Shown: one piece after another, positions 11,496 to 23,100 of the stretch
Position numbering within the stretch: the first letter of the stretch is position 1
Layout of the letters: each line of letters opens with the position of its first letter
Origin: Stenopsyche tienmushanensis
Taxonomy: Eukaryota; Arthropoda; Insecta; Trichoptera; Stenopsychidae
Length of the DNA: 64,000 bases
Assembly (NCBI GenBank): GCA_008973525.1
Contig: WACJ01000523.1
Coordinates: 930,001-994,000 of the forward strand
Direction of reading: 5' to 3'
Translations under genes and position numbers: made by a program
Notes under the pieces: generated by a model
What the model saw: only the letters and a program-made list of their open reading frames with translations
What the model was told of the DNA's origin: nothing
The model's database searches: none

Positions 11496-12929
11496 TTACA
11501 AATTTATATTTATTTTTTTAAATTTGCCTTTTTGGAAAATACTCTTATCCGACAAGATATTTTCAAATGACTTTTTCTTGTTATCAATGCCTAGAATTAA
11601 AAAACAATTCAATCAATCGTGATATTACTTTGGATCCAAATAGAGATTCACACATGAATATACTTACTTTTAAGCGAGGGTATAAAATCCGGATTGATAA
11701 TCATGAAAGGGACCCTCGGTAAAATAAACGGCGGCCATGAAATACGATTATCCATTTTAATTTTTTTCAGCATTGCCTTTTCGTGCAACTTTCTTATATC
11801 TAGAAATTTCATGTTTGTAATTAATTTTCAATTAAATATCGATGCATGTATTATGCATATTATACCGACCGCGTTCTTTATTTTTTCTGATTTTTTCAAT
11901 ATCCATTTCCAGTTTTTTTGTGCTATTTATCCACAGTCGTGTCGTTTTTTCCATATCAGTTTTATGGCTTATATCTTCGATATAATTTGACTCCTCCATT
12001 TGTTCGTTTAGCATTTCTTCAATTTCCTTTTTTAAAAACAAAATCAAATCAAAGACAATTAAAATGCGTCGAAAATGAAAAATCATTGAACGGTAATTTT
12101 ACAGCTTCTCTTTGTTTTTGCTCGTAGTATTCCAATTGCGATAGAATACTAAACGTCGGTTTGGCTTCTAACCACGCCCTCTTGACTCGTTGTCGTTTGA
12201 CCCATTGAACGATCGATATATCAATTCCTTTCTTTATATCGTCCATCTCTGAAATTAATACAATCAATATTTAAATCTATAAAAATATTGTTAAACGTAT
12301 ATATTTTAATTACCTATTTGAACATCTTCCAAAAATAAAACCTCAGGAATATTTTTACATCCTTCGTTTATCACATAATCGGGTTGATATGGATATGTTT
12401 GTGCTGAAGAATCTCTAAGAATTATATTAAAACATAGTAAAAAGCATCATTATTTAACGTTAATATAATCGATTATACCTATAAGCTGTTTGCACGCTTT
12501 TATCAATTAATAATCCTTTTGGAGATAGTTGAATTGGCGAATTTTGAAGGATATTCTGAACGTTTTCCATTTTTTTAATATCCGGTAACGATTGTTTAGG
12601 TCTGTTATTAAATACAAAATCGTTTAATTGAGTAAACGTTGCAATAAAATCTATTTATATCGAGCATACTGACGTTGCAAAAAATCTGAATCTATCCTTT
12701 CCTTTGATAACGGGAATACTTTGATGAGATAGATCTTCGATTCTGCCGGAATATGATAGATCCAAATGATCCGGTAGATGTACGTTCGGTATATAAGCTA
12801 GATGTTAATAATACCTTTTATATTACGAAGCATCTGATCATACTGCACTTAAATAATAAACACATTTTTACCTTTTTGAATACTCGGAAATGATTTAAGC
12901 TCGCTGAACATTTGATCAAATATAGGCAT
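11496..12929 (-). CDS. CFAP91: CFAP91 (MAATS1) homologue, ciliary/flagellar radial-spoke-associated protein
   Basis: Eight minus-strand exons: 12929-12872, 12797-12674, 12601-12479, 12414-12314, 12248-12103, 12026-11870, 11799-11668, 11590-11496, giving 311 aa with TAA at 11498-11496. Recognition rests on three blocks in order: FDQMFSELKSFPSIQ near the start, DKSVQTAYRDSSAQTYPYQP (CFAP91 has a T-Q-T-D-Y-R-D/E...A-Q-T-D-P-Y repeat here), and KRAWLEAKPTFSILSQLEYY. After these comes a charged coiled coil. CFAP91 links radial spokes to the axonemal doublet in motile cilia and sperm. Vertebrate proteins are about 770 aa, so this one is short at the C-terminus. An acceptor-like TTTTAG just before the ATG suggests a further upstream coding exon I could not find. 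The exon 2 donor (AC|GTCAGT) and exon 6 donor (G|GTCGGT) are weak and were chosen to keep the frame. Confidence 0.7.
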
Positions 12930-14913
12930 TACAGTCTAAAAGATAAATTTAATAAATTACATGGTGAATGTAGCGCTATTTATCATAATACACCTATATT
13001 ACATACGAAACAAACAGAGATTAATTTTTATACATTAGATAGATGTTTTATTACGTTGCAATAAACAATTCAATTCGCCACAATCAGGCATTGCATCATC
13101 AGGCCACACTCTTCAACAAATAAATGAGGATCCAGTCTGTCGACATACATGCAATAGATCATTCATTCATCATCACTACTAATAATAATTCTATATGGTC
13201 CGATTCTTTTTCAAGATCGGTTGTAAGCTTTCATCATCGGAGGACTTCAAAGAATAAATGCCACAATTTAACAACCGTGTTGTATTAAGCCCGTGTTATA
13301 CGAGGCCCAGGTGTATTTGAAATGATATAAAATGAAATCGAACCACTTGAGAGGTCGTCACAGCCAGTTTATTTATTATTTTATTATGATCCTTTTCTCC
13401 AGGTACTATGTACATTTTATCTGCAAAATTGTTTTAAAAATATTTTATATTAATTTTCCTTTATAAAAAATGTATCATCATCATCGTGGTGCATCCACTG
13501 CAGAATGAGGGCCTCCACAATATCCATCTTGTCTGTATCATACATTCTTCTCCTCGTTAAATCGATATTGAAGGTAGTGTGACTGCTAAGTTTCATTTAG
13601 AAATGCTCACCCAGCGAGCCATCTGGATGAACGGCTTTCCAGAGTACAAAGAGTTCAGCATCCTAACATTGTGAATCACTAACATAGACGTACTGATACT
13701 GGAGGGAAAGGTAGACAGAATATAGATAGTTGGCAGGAAGCAGATGATCTGGTTGCGCAACATTAGAGAGTGAACTGGAATAGGAAGAGTGGACAAACTG
13801 TTCCGGGCAGTGCAGGACAGAGAGGTCTTCACCAGAGTGATCGCAACTTAAAAGTGATCGTCTTTAAAAATACTACCGAGATGGTTGCGAAAACGCCCTT
13901 CAATTCATTCATCCAGGCTGGGTGAGCGTCCTAAATGAAACACACTGGTCATGTTACCTTCAATATCGATTTAACGAGGAGGTGAATGTATGATACAGAC
14001 GAGACGCATCCTATGAATGGGTATTGAAGAGGTCCTAGTCCTGGAATGGACTATTTGCAGCCAATTGATGACAATGATGATTACAAACATACTAAAAACA
14101 TTATAATTTCCTTGATGAATTAAATTTGGTATTTTGTGAGTTCCGACCGATATTTATCATGTCCCGGCATTCAATTTACATAACAGCTGTAGTTAATTTA
14201 AAATGCTTATCAATACAAGAGCAAAATTTGCGTTGTATGCTTAAATATTTACCATGAATTTTAAAAATTAACATTTTTATATATCGTATATAAGAATATC
14301 ATTGTGTAACATTAAATGAAAGTTACAGAACGAAAACAAATGCTAAAGTAAATGATTGGATAGATTTACAAAATGATACAAAGACAGAATATCAGAATAT
14401 ACAATGGATCCAATGATAACGGTAATTAATAAATATCCACGCACCGAATAAATAATCATGATCTCGCATGGCTTTACAATGATTGTGTTTATCTTTTAAA
14501 TGTGATCCCATTTCGACTGAATGAATAATCCCACTTTGTCAAAGAATGCGTAATTCTCGCTTAGTCAAGTATTTATTTGGCTACTATAGCAACGCGTATA
14601 TTAGGTTACTATGGAATTAATAAAAATGTTCAATTACACCAAAGAAAAATTGTCAATTTATTTATTTACTCCGGCCTTTGCCATAAGAGCATATGTAAAT
14701 ACATAAAAATATATTACTTTAAGTGTTTTGGTATCATCACTTTGCACATATAAATGACACGAATTGTCTGTTAAAATATCCAATTGCCGTTGCAAGATCA
14801 TATAAGTTTATATATTTATATTATTCATAATCACAGCAGCGTTGCGTATATCTGGGCAACCCAACGTTTATTGTTAATATCTAACTATTTAATCATAAAT
14901 TAGTATTTAATAA
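12930..14913. other. Region upstream of CFAP91 with a foldback repeat
   Basis: No coding exon recognised, although a missing 5' exon of CFAP91 should lie here or further right. The only clear structure is the inverted repeat at 13531-14000. The rest is AT-rich unique-looking sequence. Confidence 0.4.
13531..14000. repeat. Foldback element: two 83-bp inverted arms with a 304-bp spacer
   Basis: The left arm (13531-13613) and the right arm (13918-14000) are reverse complements with a minority of mismatches. The best-conserved core is CTCCTCGTTAAATCGATATT, together with GTCTGTATCATACATTC and CTCACCCAG. The arrangement fits a foldback or MITE-like element, or two oppositely inserted copies of a fragment of a longer retroelement. 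I could not assign it to a family. Confidence 0.7.
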
Positions 14914-15360
14914 TCAACGAGTAAATATCACAAATATAATCACATTTAAGCAAAATAAAATCACCATTACATCGTCGCGTCTTGAGTTTTTGTTTTTATG
15001 TCGTTTGTAATCCACGTGCCTTCTTTGAAACACTTTACCGAGCTCGTGAAGATTGTCTCGTACGGCTTTTGATGAGCAATTAAGCATTTTGCCCATTTGT
15101 CTAGTCGAAAGAGAAGGATTTTCCTCGACTATAACAATCAGTTCTTCTCGATTGACGATGCGTGGACGACCCGACCGAGGAAAATCACTTAGATCAAAAT
15201 TGCCTGAACGGAATCTATGGAACCAAGCTTGACATACTCGAACGCTGAGTGCATTCCATCCATAAACATTACATATTTCCCTAGTTGCAGAAGCGGCTTT
15301 CTTTTTTTTATGGTATTCATATAGAATACAGTGTCGTATATGCATTTTATCCGGCTTCAT
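14914..15360 (-). CDS. Mariner-type transposase N-terminal DNA-binding domain ORF, no catalytic domain
   Basis: ATG at 15360 opens an uninterrupted 148-aa frame. It holds a mariner paired-type double helix-turn-helix: residues IRHCILYEYHKKKKAASATR, then ALSVRVCQAWFHRFRSGNFD, then FPRSGRPRIV, then NPSLSTRQMGKMLNCSSKAV, ending near HELGKV. In a normal transposase this is followed by WVPHEL and the DDD catalytic domain; here the frame diverges into unrelated sequence and stops. Such a cut is usual for a truncated dead copy, but every other mariner copy in the window is riddled with stops and this one is not. No terminal repeats were recognised at its edges. Confidence 0.6.
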   Translation of the reverse strand: MKPDKMHIRHCILYEYHKKKKAASATREICNVYGWNALSVRVCQAWFHRFRSGNFDLSDFPRSGRPRIVNREELIVIVEENPSLSTRQMGKMLNCSSKAVRDNLHELGKVFQRRHVDYKRHKNKNSRRDDVMVILFCLNVIIFVIFTR

Positions 15361-15387
15361 ATCAAAATATTGGATAGACGATTTCAA

Positions 15388-16169
15388 ATCATGCGAATTA
15401 AAGCTTTGCTAAAAGATATACAACCTTAAGGTTATGGCTAATTTTGAGCAACCATTTGATCCAAAGCAATATGATTTAAAAAACGAAATGTCACTTGAAT
15501 TTACAAAATAAAAAAAAAAACGAAAAAAATATCACATAAATAAAATATATACAATTAAATATGATTTAAAAACATATTGCACAGTAATATTATATATATT
15601 TTCAATTAATTATAAATAATTATTTCTCAAAGTAAATGGCAATTTTATAAATAAAAGAAATGTGTATTTGAATCATTTTGTTGTTTTATATTTATTCATT
15701 TTTAGTTGAAACACGCTCGTCTATATGTTTGGATTGTTTTAAAAATATATATGTACATTCAAAAATATTGATATTAATAAAGGCGCTTTCCGATACGGCT
15801 AACAATCCGATACGGCGGACAATATGTGTACTGTTAAGGCCAAGTAATATTTATAAACAACGGCTGTCAATGACGTATCGTATATGGTTTCAGGAGAAGT
15901 TTGTCTTACGTGTAAGTTGTCAATTTAGATTTATTTATTTACAAACATTCTCATTTGGCGTATATACCTCCATTTTATAAATGAATTTATTTACATTTTT
16001 TTCATTAACTTTAATTGTATGCATAATGTATAGGTTTTCATAATCTACCATTTTATCACTCCATTTCCTTTTATTAATTACCATGATAGATGTTTTTCGC
16101 ATTTTAACAATATTATTAAAATGCATTTGGTTTACTCAACAAATTAAATGTTGTAACAGTGAAAATATC
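15388..16169. other. Intergenic, AT-rich
   Basis: Nothing recognised. Several short open frames exist on both strands without family resemblance. Confidence 0.35.
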
Positions 16170-16379
16170 TTATTTTTGACCAATAGATTGATAGAATTCA
16201 AAATATTCTGTCATTGGCAAAGGATAGATCCACCATCTACTATATGACTCCTCTCGATTCTTCTCCGATTTCTTCTTGTAGTGCTCTTGATTTGATCGAT
16301 CCAATAAGTAGGGCATCTTCCTCTTTTCCCTTAAACGCCACCAACCACGATCATTTTCTCCAAACTCTTCTCGCCACAT
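16170..16379 (-). CDS. Possible small gene: Trp/Tyr-rich 69-aa protein, unidentified
   Basis: Minus-strand ATG at 16379 opens a 69-codon frame ending in TAA at 16172-16170. The product is strongly charged and aromatic, with five tryptophans (in MWREEFGENDRGWWRLREKR and SRWWIYPLPMTEYFEFYQ). That composition is unlikely by chance in AT-rich DNA and is reminiscent of small organellar or axonemal inner proteins, but I do not recognise a family. It lies head to head with SELENOS, with 353 bp between the two ATGs, so a shared promoter is conceivable. It could also be the last exon of a longer minus-strand gene or a chance frame. Confidence 0.4.
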   Translation of the reverse strand: MWREEFGENDRGWWRLREKRKMPYLLDRSNQEHYKKKSEKNREESYSRWWIYPLPMTEYFEFYQSIGQK

Positions 16380-16732
16380 AACCAAACAATTGAAAAATGC
16401 GTCGTAAATAAATTATGAAAAATCAATTTTTGACCATGATTTCTTCCAAAATTGATCAGTTCGTCCACTTTTTGGTTCACAAGACTCTTAAAACCCGCTT
16501 CCAACACTTATTTATCAACTAATGTATTAAATCAAACAATATTTTATGACACACAGCATCATTTTACTCATATGCGATATAATGAAACTGTTTTGTAGTT
16601 TTCACATTATTTTGGTTTGGATAAATATGGATTCTTCTTCGCTAGTATATTGAAAAAAACATGATATTTAGAGACGTAATCATAAATGCTTTAATGTAAT
16701 ATATTTTGCAGGATTAATATAAATCTTCAAAA

Positions 16733-19700
16733 ATGGAAACGGACAAGCTAGACGTTCAACAGGAAATGAATGAAAATCCTGAAAACTTTTTACCGAGTTA
16801 TAATCCTATTGGAATAAGTGAGTTTATATTTGAATTTATTAATATAAAATGACATTGAATATAAATGGTTATAATTTATTTCAGTTATACAATTTCTCGC
16901 TGCTTATGGCTGGTGGCTGATTGGAGCTTCAGTGGCTTTTATGTGGTTCTATAATAAAAGCAAACCAACATTGGAAAAATGGAAAATTGCAAAAGAAGAT
17001 GCTGAACATCATAAAAGTAATTTGATTTATATTGGGACGTTTTTTAAATTAAAGATTTGAATGCTCGTATATTTTATATTTTTAATATATTATTACAAAA
17101 TGTAATTTCCATAATTCGAAATCATCTTTCTCCACCTATCTGGCATCATTTAAATGCCTCTGTTTAAAAAGATCATGGGCTTTGAACGAAAATATTGTGT
17201 TATAAGTTTTAGAATTTTCTCCATCCAAATATTACTGCGTTAGACCTTAAAAAGATGGAAATTCAACAGAGCGTTGTATGGATAATAAGATATAAGGGAG
17301 ATATCTTCGTCGCAGTTGCTTCATGCAGCCCACAATGAGGGTCATGAGAGTTAGACACGCCGGCGTGTCTCTCAACTCAAGCTAAAGGGTCTTGACGAGA
17401 AGAACGGGATCATCTGTATCGATATGGACTTGCATTATATGACGGAAAGCCTTTGATTTTTGCGTCCATAGTTGAAGTAAAGTACCTATTTCTCATCTCC
17501 AGCTATTAAGTCGTGTAAAAACGGCGGTTCAGATTCGCATGCGTTGATGTGATCGCCCAGATTCTCTTTGCTTAGTGCATACAGCGTCTATCTTCCTTGT
17601 TTCCAAACCTTCCTGATTTTTTTAGACGTTCTTAAACACTCAAACACGCGATATTAGCCACAATTTTTACAAAAGATGTACTTGGATCACTTTCAATTTC
17701 AACAGTAAATATGGCGACAATTAAAATTTGTGGAACAAAAATTTCTGATTTTCTTATATAACAGCACCACATCGCTTTTCTGCATATATATTTTGCTATT
17801 TTAAATGAATTTAACGTGTAGTTATTTAAATAAAATTATTGTATTTCAAAAATATATATTTTGCATATATATATCTACTTCCATATCTTATCGATAAATA
17901 AATATTGGATCATTGTCCCCAATTCACTAAGTATTAAAGTGGCATTGATAATATATGCATATACTATTTGTAGCATATGGATATAAATAGCAAATAATTA
18001 ATCATGTTTTGATGGGATTAATTTAATATCCAAAACACGGTGAAAATATATAAGTTGACGTACATTTATATTATTATTAAAGAACTCTGTAACAAATGAA
18101 ATAAGTGCTAATTAAATGGTACCAAGTCCGGTGAATATGGGGGATGTTGAACCTGTTGCTGCCATAAATAACTCATTTCTCATCTGCAGTCACGTTATTC
18201 GCTGATAATCTTTGAACACTGATTCTTGAATACCCTGTCTTATCCGTTATTTCTTAGTAGAAATATGCTTGTTTTAAATGTTTTTTTATTTTATTCTATA
18301 TTATTTTATAAAGTGCAACTGTTCGTAACATTTTACAAAGTTAATTTTAATAAATAACACAGACCCTGATGCGGTATTAAAAAAAATGGAAGCATTAGAA
18401 AAGGCTCGAATAAAACAACAACAAAAACTGGAAGAAACAGCTAAAATATTCCAAGAAAAAGAAAAAGAGGTACCGAATATATCACTGTAATAACAAATCA
18501 TATGGTTTTTTTTCCTAAATTATCTTATTAATAAGCTTTTATATATTTTATAGCGCCTGGAAAAGAAAAAACAAGATTATATTGATAGAAACTCTGGAGA
18601 ATCCAGCGGACAAAAACTCGGAAGTCAAGCAGGTATTTAGAATGGATCTATATTTTACTAACTATACAATCATTTAATGATTCCATTTTTCATGAAAAAC
18701 CCCTCCTTTATGCACATAATAGCATTGCAATGAAATCACTCCCGAGTGTCAAGACAGGAAGATTGATGTCCGCCATAAAAAATCACCCTGCGCCCAATGA
18801 TGATTGATTATATTGTACATTAGAACGTAAAGCCTGTAGATTGATATAAATATTGCTTTTTTACATCTATAGATATGGGGTCATTAGAGGGGCATTTTTC
18901 AGGCGTTGTCCTTGAATTATTTAACCATATGCATGCGTCAAATAATAAAACTGCCCCTAATATTGCAAAGCCTCGGACAGCAACTAACTCCTGCCACTTT
19001 CTTTCTATATTATAATATGATTAGGTCTTGCTGATATTTGCAGGCACTTCAGTGATTTATTGGAGAAAAGCGTTTTTTACTTAATTTAAAAGTAAAATAA
19101 TTACATCATACACCCCATTCTTCTTAGAGTAATTGTCATTTCAAGGTGCGCGTTTCAAATAAGGAAGTTTCCCTGCCACTCCTTGTAAAATATTTGAGAT
19201 ATACATGAGTTAAGTTTAGATTTTTGTTGATAAAAATCAAGCAAATCGTATTAGTTTTCACTTAGAGATAAAGAATTTATCTCCTTCTGGATCGGATATC
19301 CTTTTGTGTTATGTAAGGGAGTGGCCCCTCTAACGCCAACGCTTCAGAATAGGCAAACGCTAATGGGTCATTCCATATCAAGTCATAGAATAGAAAGAAA
19401 TATTTGGTCAGACTCTGTTGGTTGCAATTCATTTGCCAGATTCAATCATGCGAAGCTATTTATTTGAATCAAGCAATATGTAAATTTGCTTTTCTCACTT
19501 ACGAAATTATACTGCGAATAAGGGGCATTACAAAGGGATGATACACAGGCACCAAGTCGCCACGGATGTTTTTAAACCTTAGATATCTTGAAATGCGTAT
19601 GCCATGAATCTGTTAGATGAGTTGCGGCCAATACGGATTGGCGGTGATTCCGAGGCCTTATATACCGAGAGCTGGCAGCATAAATTGAGGATCATCTAAC

Positions 19701-20134
19701 ATATGTGAATAATTTAATAGTTGTACTCTGGCGTATTTCTGGACTATCATTATGACAGTCTGGCGACTGAGTGCCGTTGCGTTTAAAAGGAGATGGGGTC
19801 GAAATATAGTGAAAATTCAACATAATTAAGTCATAATTTCAAAATATTTTTTATAAATTAATAAAATAAACAACCATTTATAAGTGTTACCAGATTATTT
19901 ACTGCCCGTTAAGATAGTAACAGACTGGTTCAAACTTGCTGAAGCCGACCAGAAAATTATGTCATATTTTTCGACGACAATAGAATTTTGAAAAAATATT
20001 TATTCATAATTTATTTTGATTTTAATGTGTGCATACATTTTTCAGACTATTTTCCTCTGTGCGGTCCTGGATCATCGCGTGGATATCGACCTCCAAAAAA
20101 ATCGAAATGCTCAGGGGGCGGATGCGGAAAATAA
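16733..20134 (+). CDS. SELENOS: Selenoprotein S homologue (VIMP), cysteine form
   Basis: Five exons: 16733-16817, 16885-17016, 18363-18469, 18554-18632, 20046-20134, all GT/AG and phase-consistent, giving 163 aa (vertebrate forms about 189). A CAG at 16709-16711 may be a 5' UTR acceptor. Layout follows the family: short N-terminus, one membrane segment at about residues 29-51 (AAYGWWLIGASVAFMWFY), a NPD block (residues 73-75) opening a long charged coiled coil (about 76-120) that in vertebrates binds p97/VCP, then a flexible C-terminus with DYFPLCGPGSS and the ending KCSGGGCGK. Vertebrate proteins end GGUG; here Cys161 (TGC) replaces selenocysteine. Cys140 and Cys156 are candidate disulfide partners. 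The role is in ER-associated degradation and ER redox. Introns 2 and 4 exceed 1.3 kb and contain repeats. Confidence 0.85.
17230..17710 (-). mobile_element. Mariner transposase relic in SELENOS intron 2
   Basis: Minus-strand translation gives ALSKENLGDHINACES, then FLHDLIAGDEK, a stop, and VLYFNYGRKNQRLSV. This is the mariner region around the first catalytic aspartate (I-T-G-D-E-K-W-V-L-Y). The tryptophan after DEK has become a stop, so the copy is inactive. Confidence 0.7.
18633..20045 (+). other. SELENOS intron 4
   Basis: A 1.4 kb intron with no coding signal. Around 19139-19190 it holds a copy of a short dispersed sequence containing AATAAGGAAGTTTCCCTGCC, found again near 58192-58212 and in weaker form near 20600. 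Otherwise nothing recognised. Confidence 0.5.
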
Positions 20135-23100
20135 AGCAAATTATTTTTAAATAAATTTATATTTAAGCCATATTTAATTTCTTGCTAAAAATATGGTCAA
20201 TTCAGTCTAACAACCTTATTTGCTATTATGTTTTTTTTTATTTTTCGATATGTATTTTCAATTATTAGATACGATATTAACATGTTTTTTTTATTACATT
20301 ATATAACAGTGACCTGTTTCAAACGTTAAAGAATTTAACTGTTGATTGATCTGAATTTTAATAAAATCATGTTATATAATTATATTCTTAGAATTAATTT
20401 CAATAGTATAGGATGCGGCAGGGAAATTACCTTATTTTGAAAATGAATAACACAAACAGCATAGGAAATTACAAAGATACATTTAAAGTTTTTATTTATT
20501 TCGGATTCCCACAAAAAAACCTCAGGGGGCTAAATTGCCTTAATTAAAGCTACTTAAGATCGCCCTGCCACCAAAGATTCATCGCCAGTGTAAGCCGTGA
20601 AGATAGTTTCCTTGCCACACCCTGTATTTTAACACCTTAGCTTCTTAATTATAATAACAATGCTATTTGGTATTAAACTAACTAATAAATTAAATAGAAA
20701 ATTTAAAAATGTGAAATACACATGTACTCTCACATAGCATTCCAATGTAATGTTCAAACATGTTATTTATTGTCGCTTTTAAATCTTTAAAGTGCAATTA
20801 TTAATATTTAATTTTGTATATATTTGCATTATCGTTATCAGACGGAAGACGTTTGAATCTCTAATGAATTTGTATGAAATTACTTAATTGCATCTTGAAA
20901 TTTCATACAATAGTAATTGTTATATTATTTATGAAATGTATTTCTAAAACGATAATAAAAATAAACCATTGTAAGAACGACGGGAATCTTTAATTAAACC
21001 GGTTTCATTATCTCGATGATTTTTTTGTTCATTTTACAACAGAAGCGTCCACCAGGATATAATAAATTATATAATCATCTGTGATTTGTAAACGTTACCT
21101 TTTTTAAATTGTAGTCGTGTTTTTTTTTCACCGGTCTCACATTACATTGTTAATAAATACGCGGGCTGATGTCAAGGTCCACCGCTTATACAGTCTAAAT
21201 GTCAATAAAAGTGGTAGATATTCCAACAAATCAATAAATTACGAGATGGTAATCTTAACTGTATTTGCCCGTGTTCAAATGGAATGCAAAGACAAATACA
21301 TATAATTATTCTATTAACCTGTTCAATGACCTTTCGGTCGTATTATTTTAAAATGCAGCCATTCTATGATCATATTAAAAGACAGTATCGATCAGTTTTT
21401 GGCTTTGCATTTAAATTCCGCTAGAAAGAATTTGATGCCGATTTGTTGGAATTTTGTTAATTTGACATAGCCGAATAAATTGTTTAATATGCTATAAAAG
21501 GAAAGCAAGAACTTGGCGACCTTCGTTAATCAGGTTTTCCTTTTTTATTAGTCAAAAAATCTCCGATGGTATTTTATAAAATAGTATTTATAATTAGACG
21601 CAATCAATTTGTTTAAATCATTAAGCTTATTAGCGAATATACCCCGATTAAACATAAAAAGTATTATGTTTTAGCTGCGTGCAAATTGAATATTGTATGT
21701 AATTCCAATTAACATATCTCCTACGTTAAACTTTTATGTAAAAAAGGATTTTTTTAAACATTTAATCATACGCTAAGACGGTGAAAAAAATTACGGATGT
21801 ATACGGCAATATATGAGAATGAATGTTACTGTAAATTTTCATTGATTGTTTTTTATACTACAAAAACGCCGCGCATATATTTATAGAATGTAATTAAAAT
21901 TCGCTTAAAAATATATTAATTCAGTCGTTGACTGAAAGAAAAATAGAGTCTTACGAGCAAACCTGTCGAGCTACGAGCACGTGAGGTCAACGGAGAAAAT
22001 CATACGCCGCTCACAATGTAGCATAATCTTTGACCTATTGAAATAAATTCCAACTTGAATGATTGCTAAACGCAATGTCAGATTGAGTCCGCGCACGGGC
22101 CGAGGAATCTTTGAACTGTTGCATTGACGCGACGCTATTATTACCTAACGCCGCTGACGAATTGTAGATTCGTGGATGTATTGATCACACACTAAATTAC
22201 GTCGTCCGATTGGACGCTCGCATATCAAGTTCACGTTTTGAATCAGTATTTTCTGGAAATTGAGCAGTGACGTCATGGAAATGGTCCGACTAGATTCCTG
22301 GCGCCTCTATCTAATCATAACAATATTTTATATGTTAAATATGCAAAATAATTAAAGATTATTCAAATCAATTTTCAAGGTCTAATATTTTCGTCATAGA
22401 AAGTAATCTTGAAAGATTAGTTGAAATCCGGTCTTATTGAGTAAAATTATCTCTCGAGAAATGATATAACTCCGCGCATGTATTCTATTATTGTTTGCCG
22501 ATATTGAAATATTCTCTTTTATAATTAAATTTAGTATGCGCTCGTTTTTACATAACATTCAATCGACGTCTTAGAATTGGGTCCGTTTGGCGTTTTATTA
22601 TTATGGACAAATCTAAATATTTTAATAGCAAATTAATCGCTAAGAGATTTTATATTGCGGCTCAATGTAACGACGTCCGTGACCGATATTCAAAATTTAT
22701 AAATTTAATCTGTATTACTCGAGGATGAAATGCATGATACTTGTTTTTATAAAATTTATGATAAAATTCTTGTTATTTTAATCAACATTTTTGCATAGAA
22801 TGGAATCACATTATCTAAGACATTCTGTAATAAAAATAAAATCAAGTTTTTTTCAACTCGTCAACTGGTTAAATGTGTATTTGTAAATTTACTCCTGTTT
22901 TCTTCCTATTGCAACATTTTCTCAGAACTAAAACAATGATTTGAATGTGATATGTTTAAGTATTATAGGCTGTCCTGTGTTTGATAAACGCTTCCCTATA
23001 AAAATAGGGAGTGTAATACTTTTTTTTGTATACAAAATAAGTCCTTGTATTTGCTGATTCATGGCTTAAAGATGCATCCTCGGTTTGCAATTTGTGTTAT

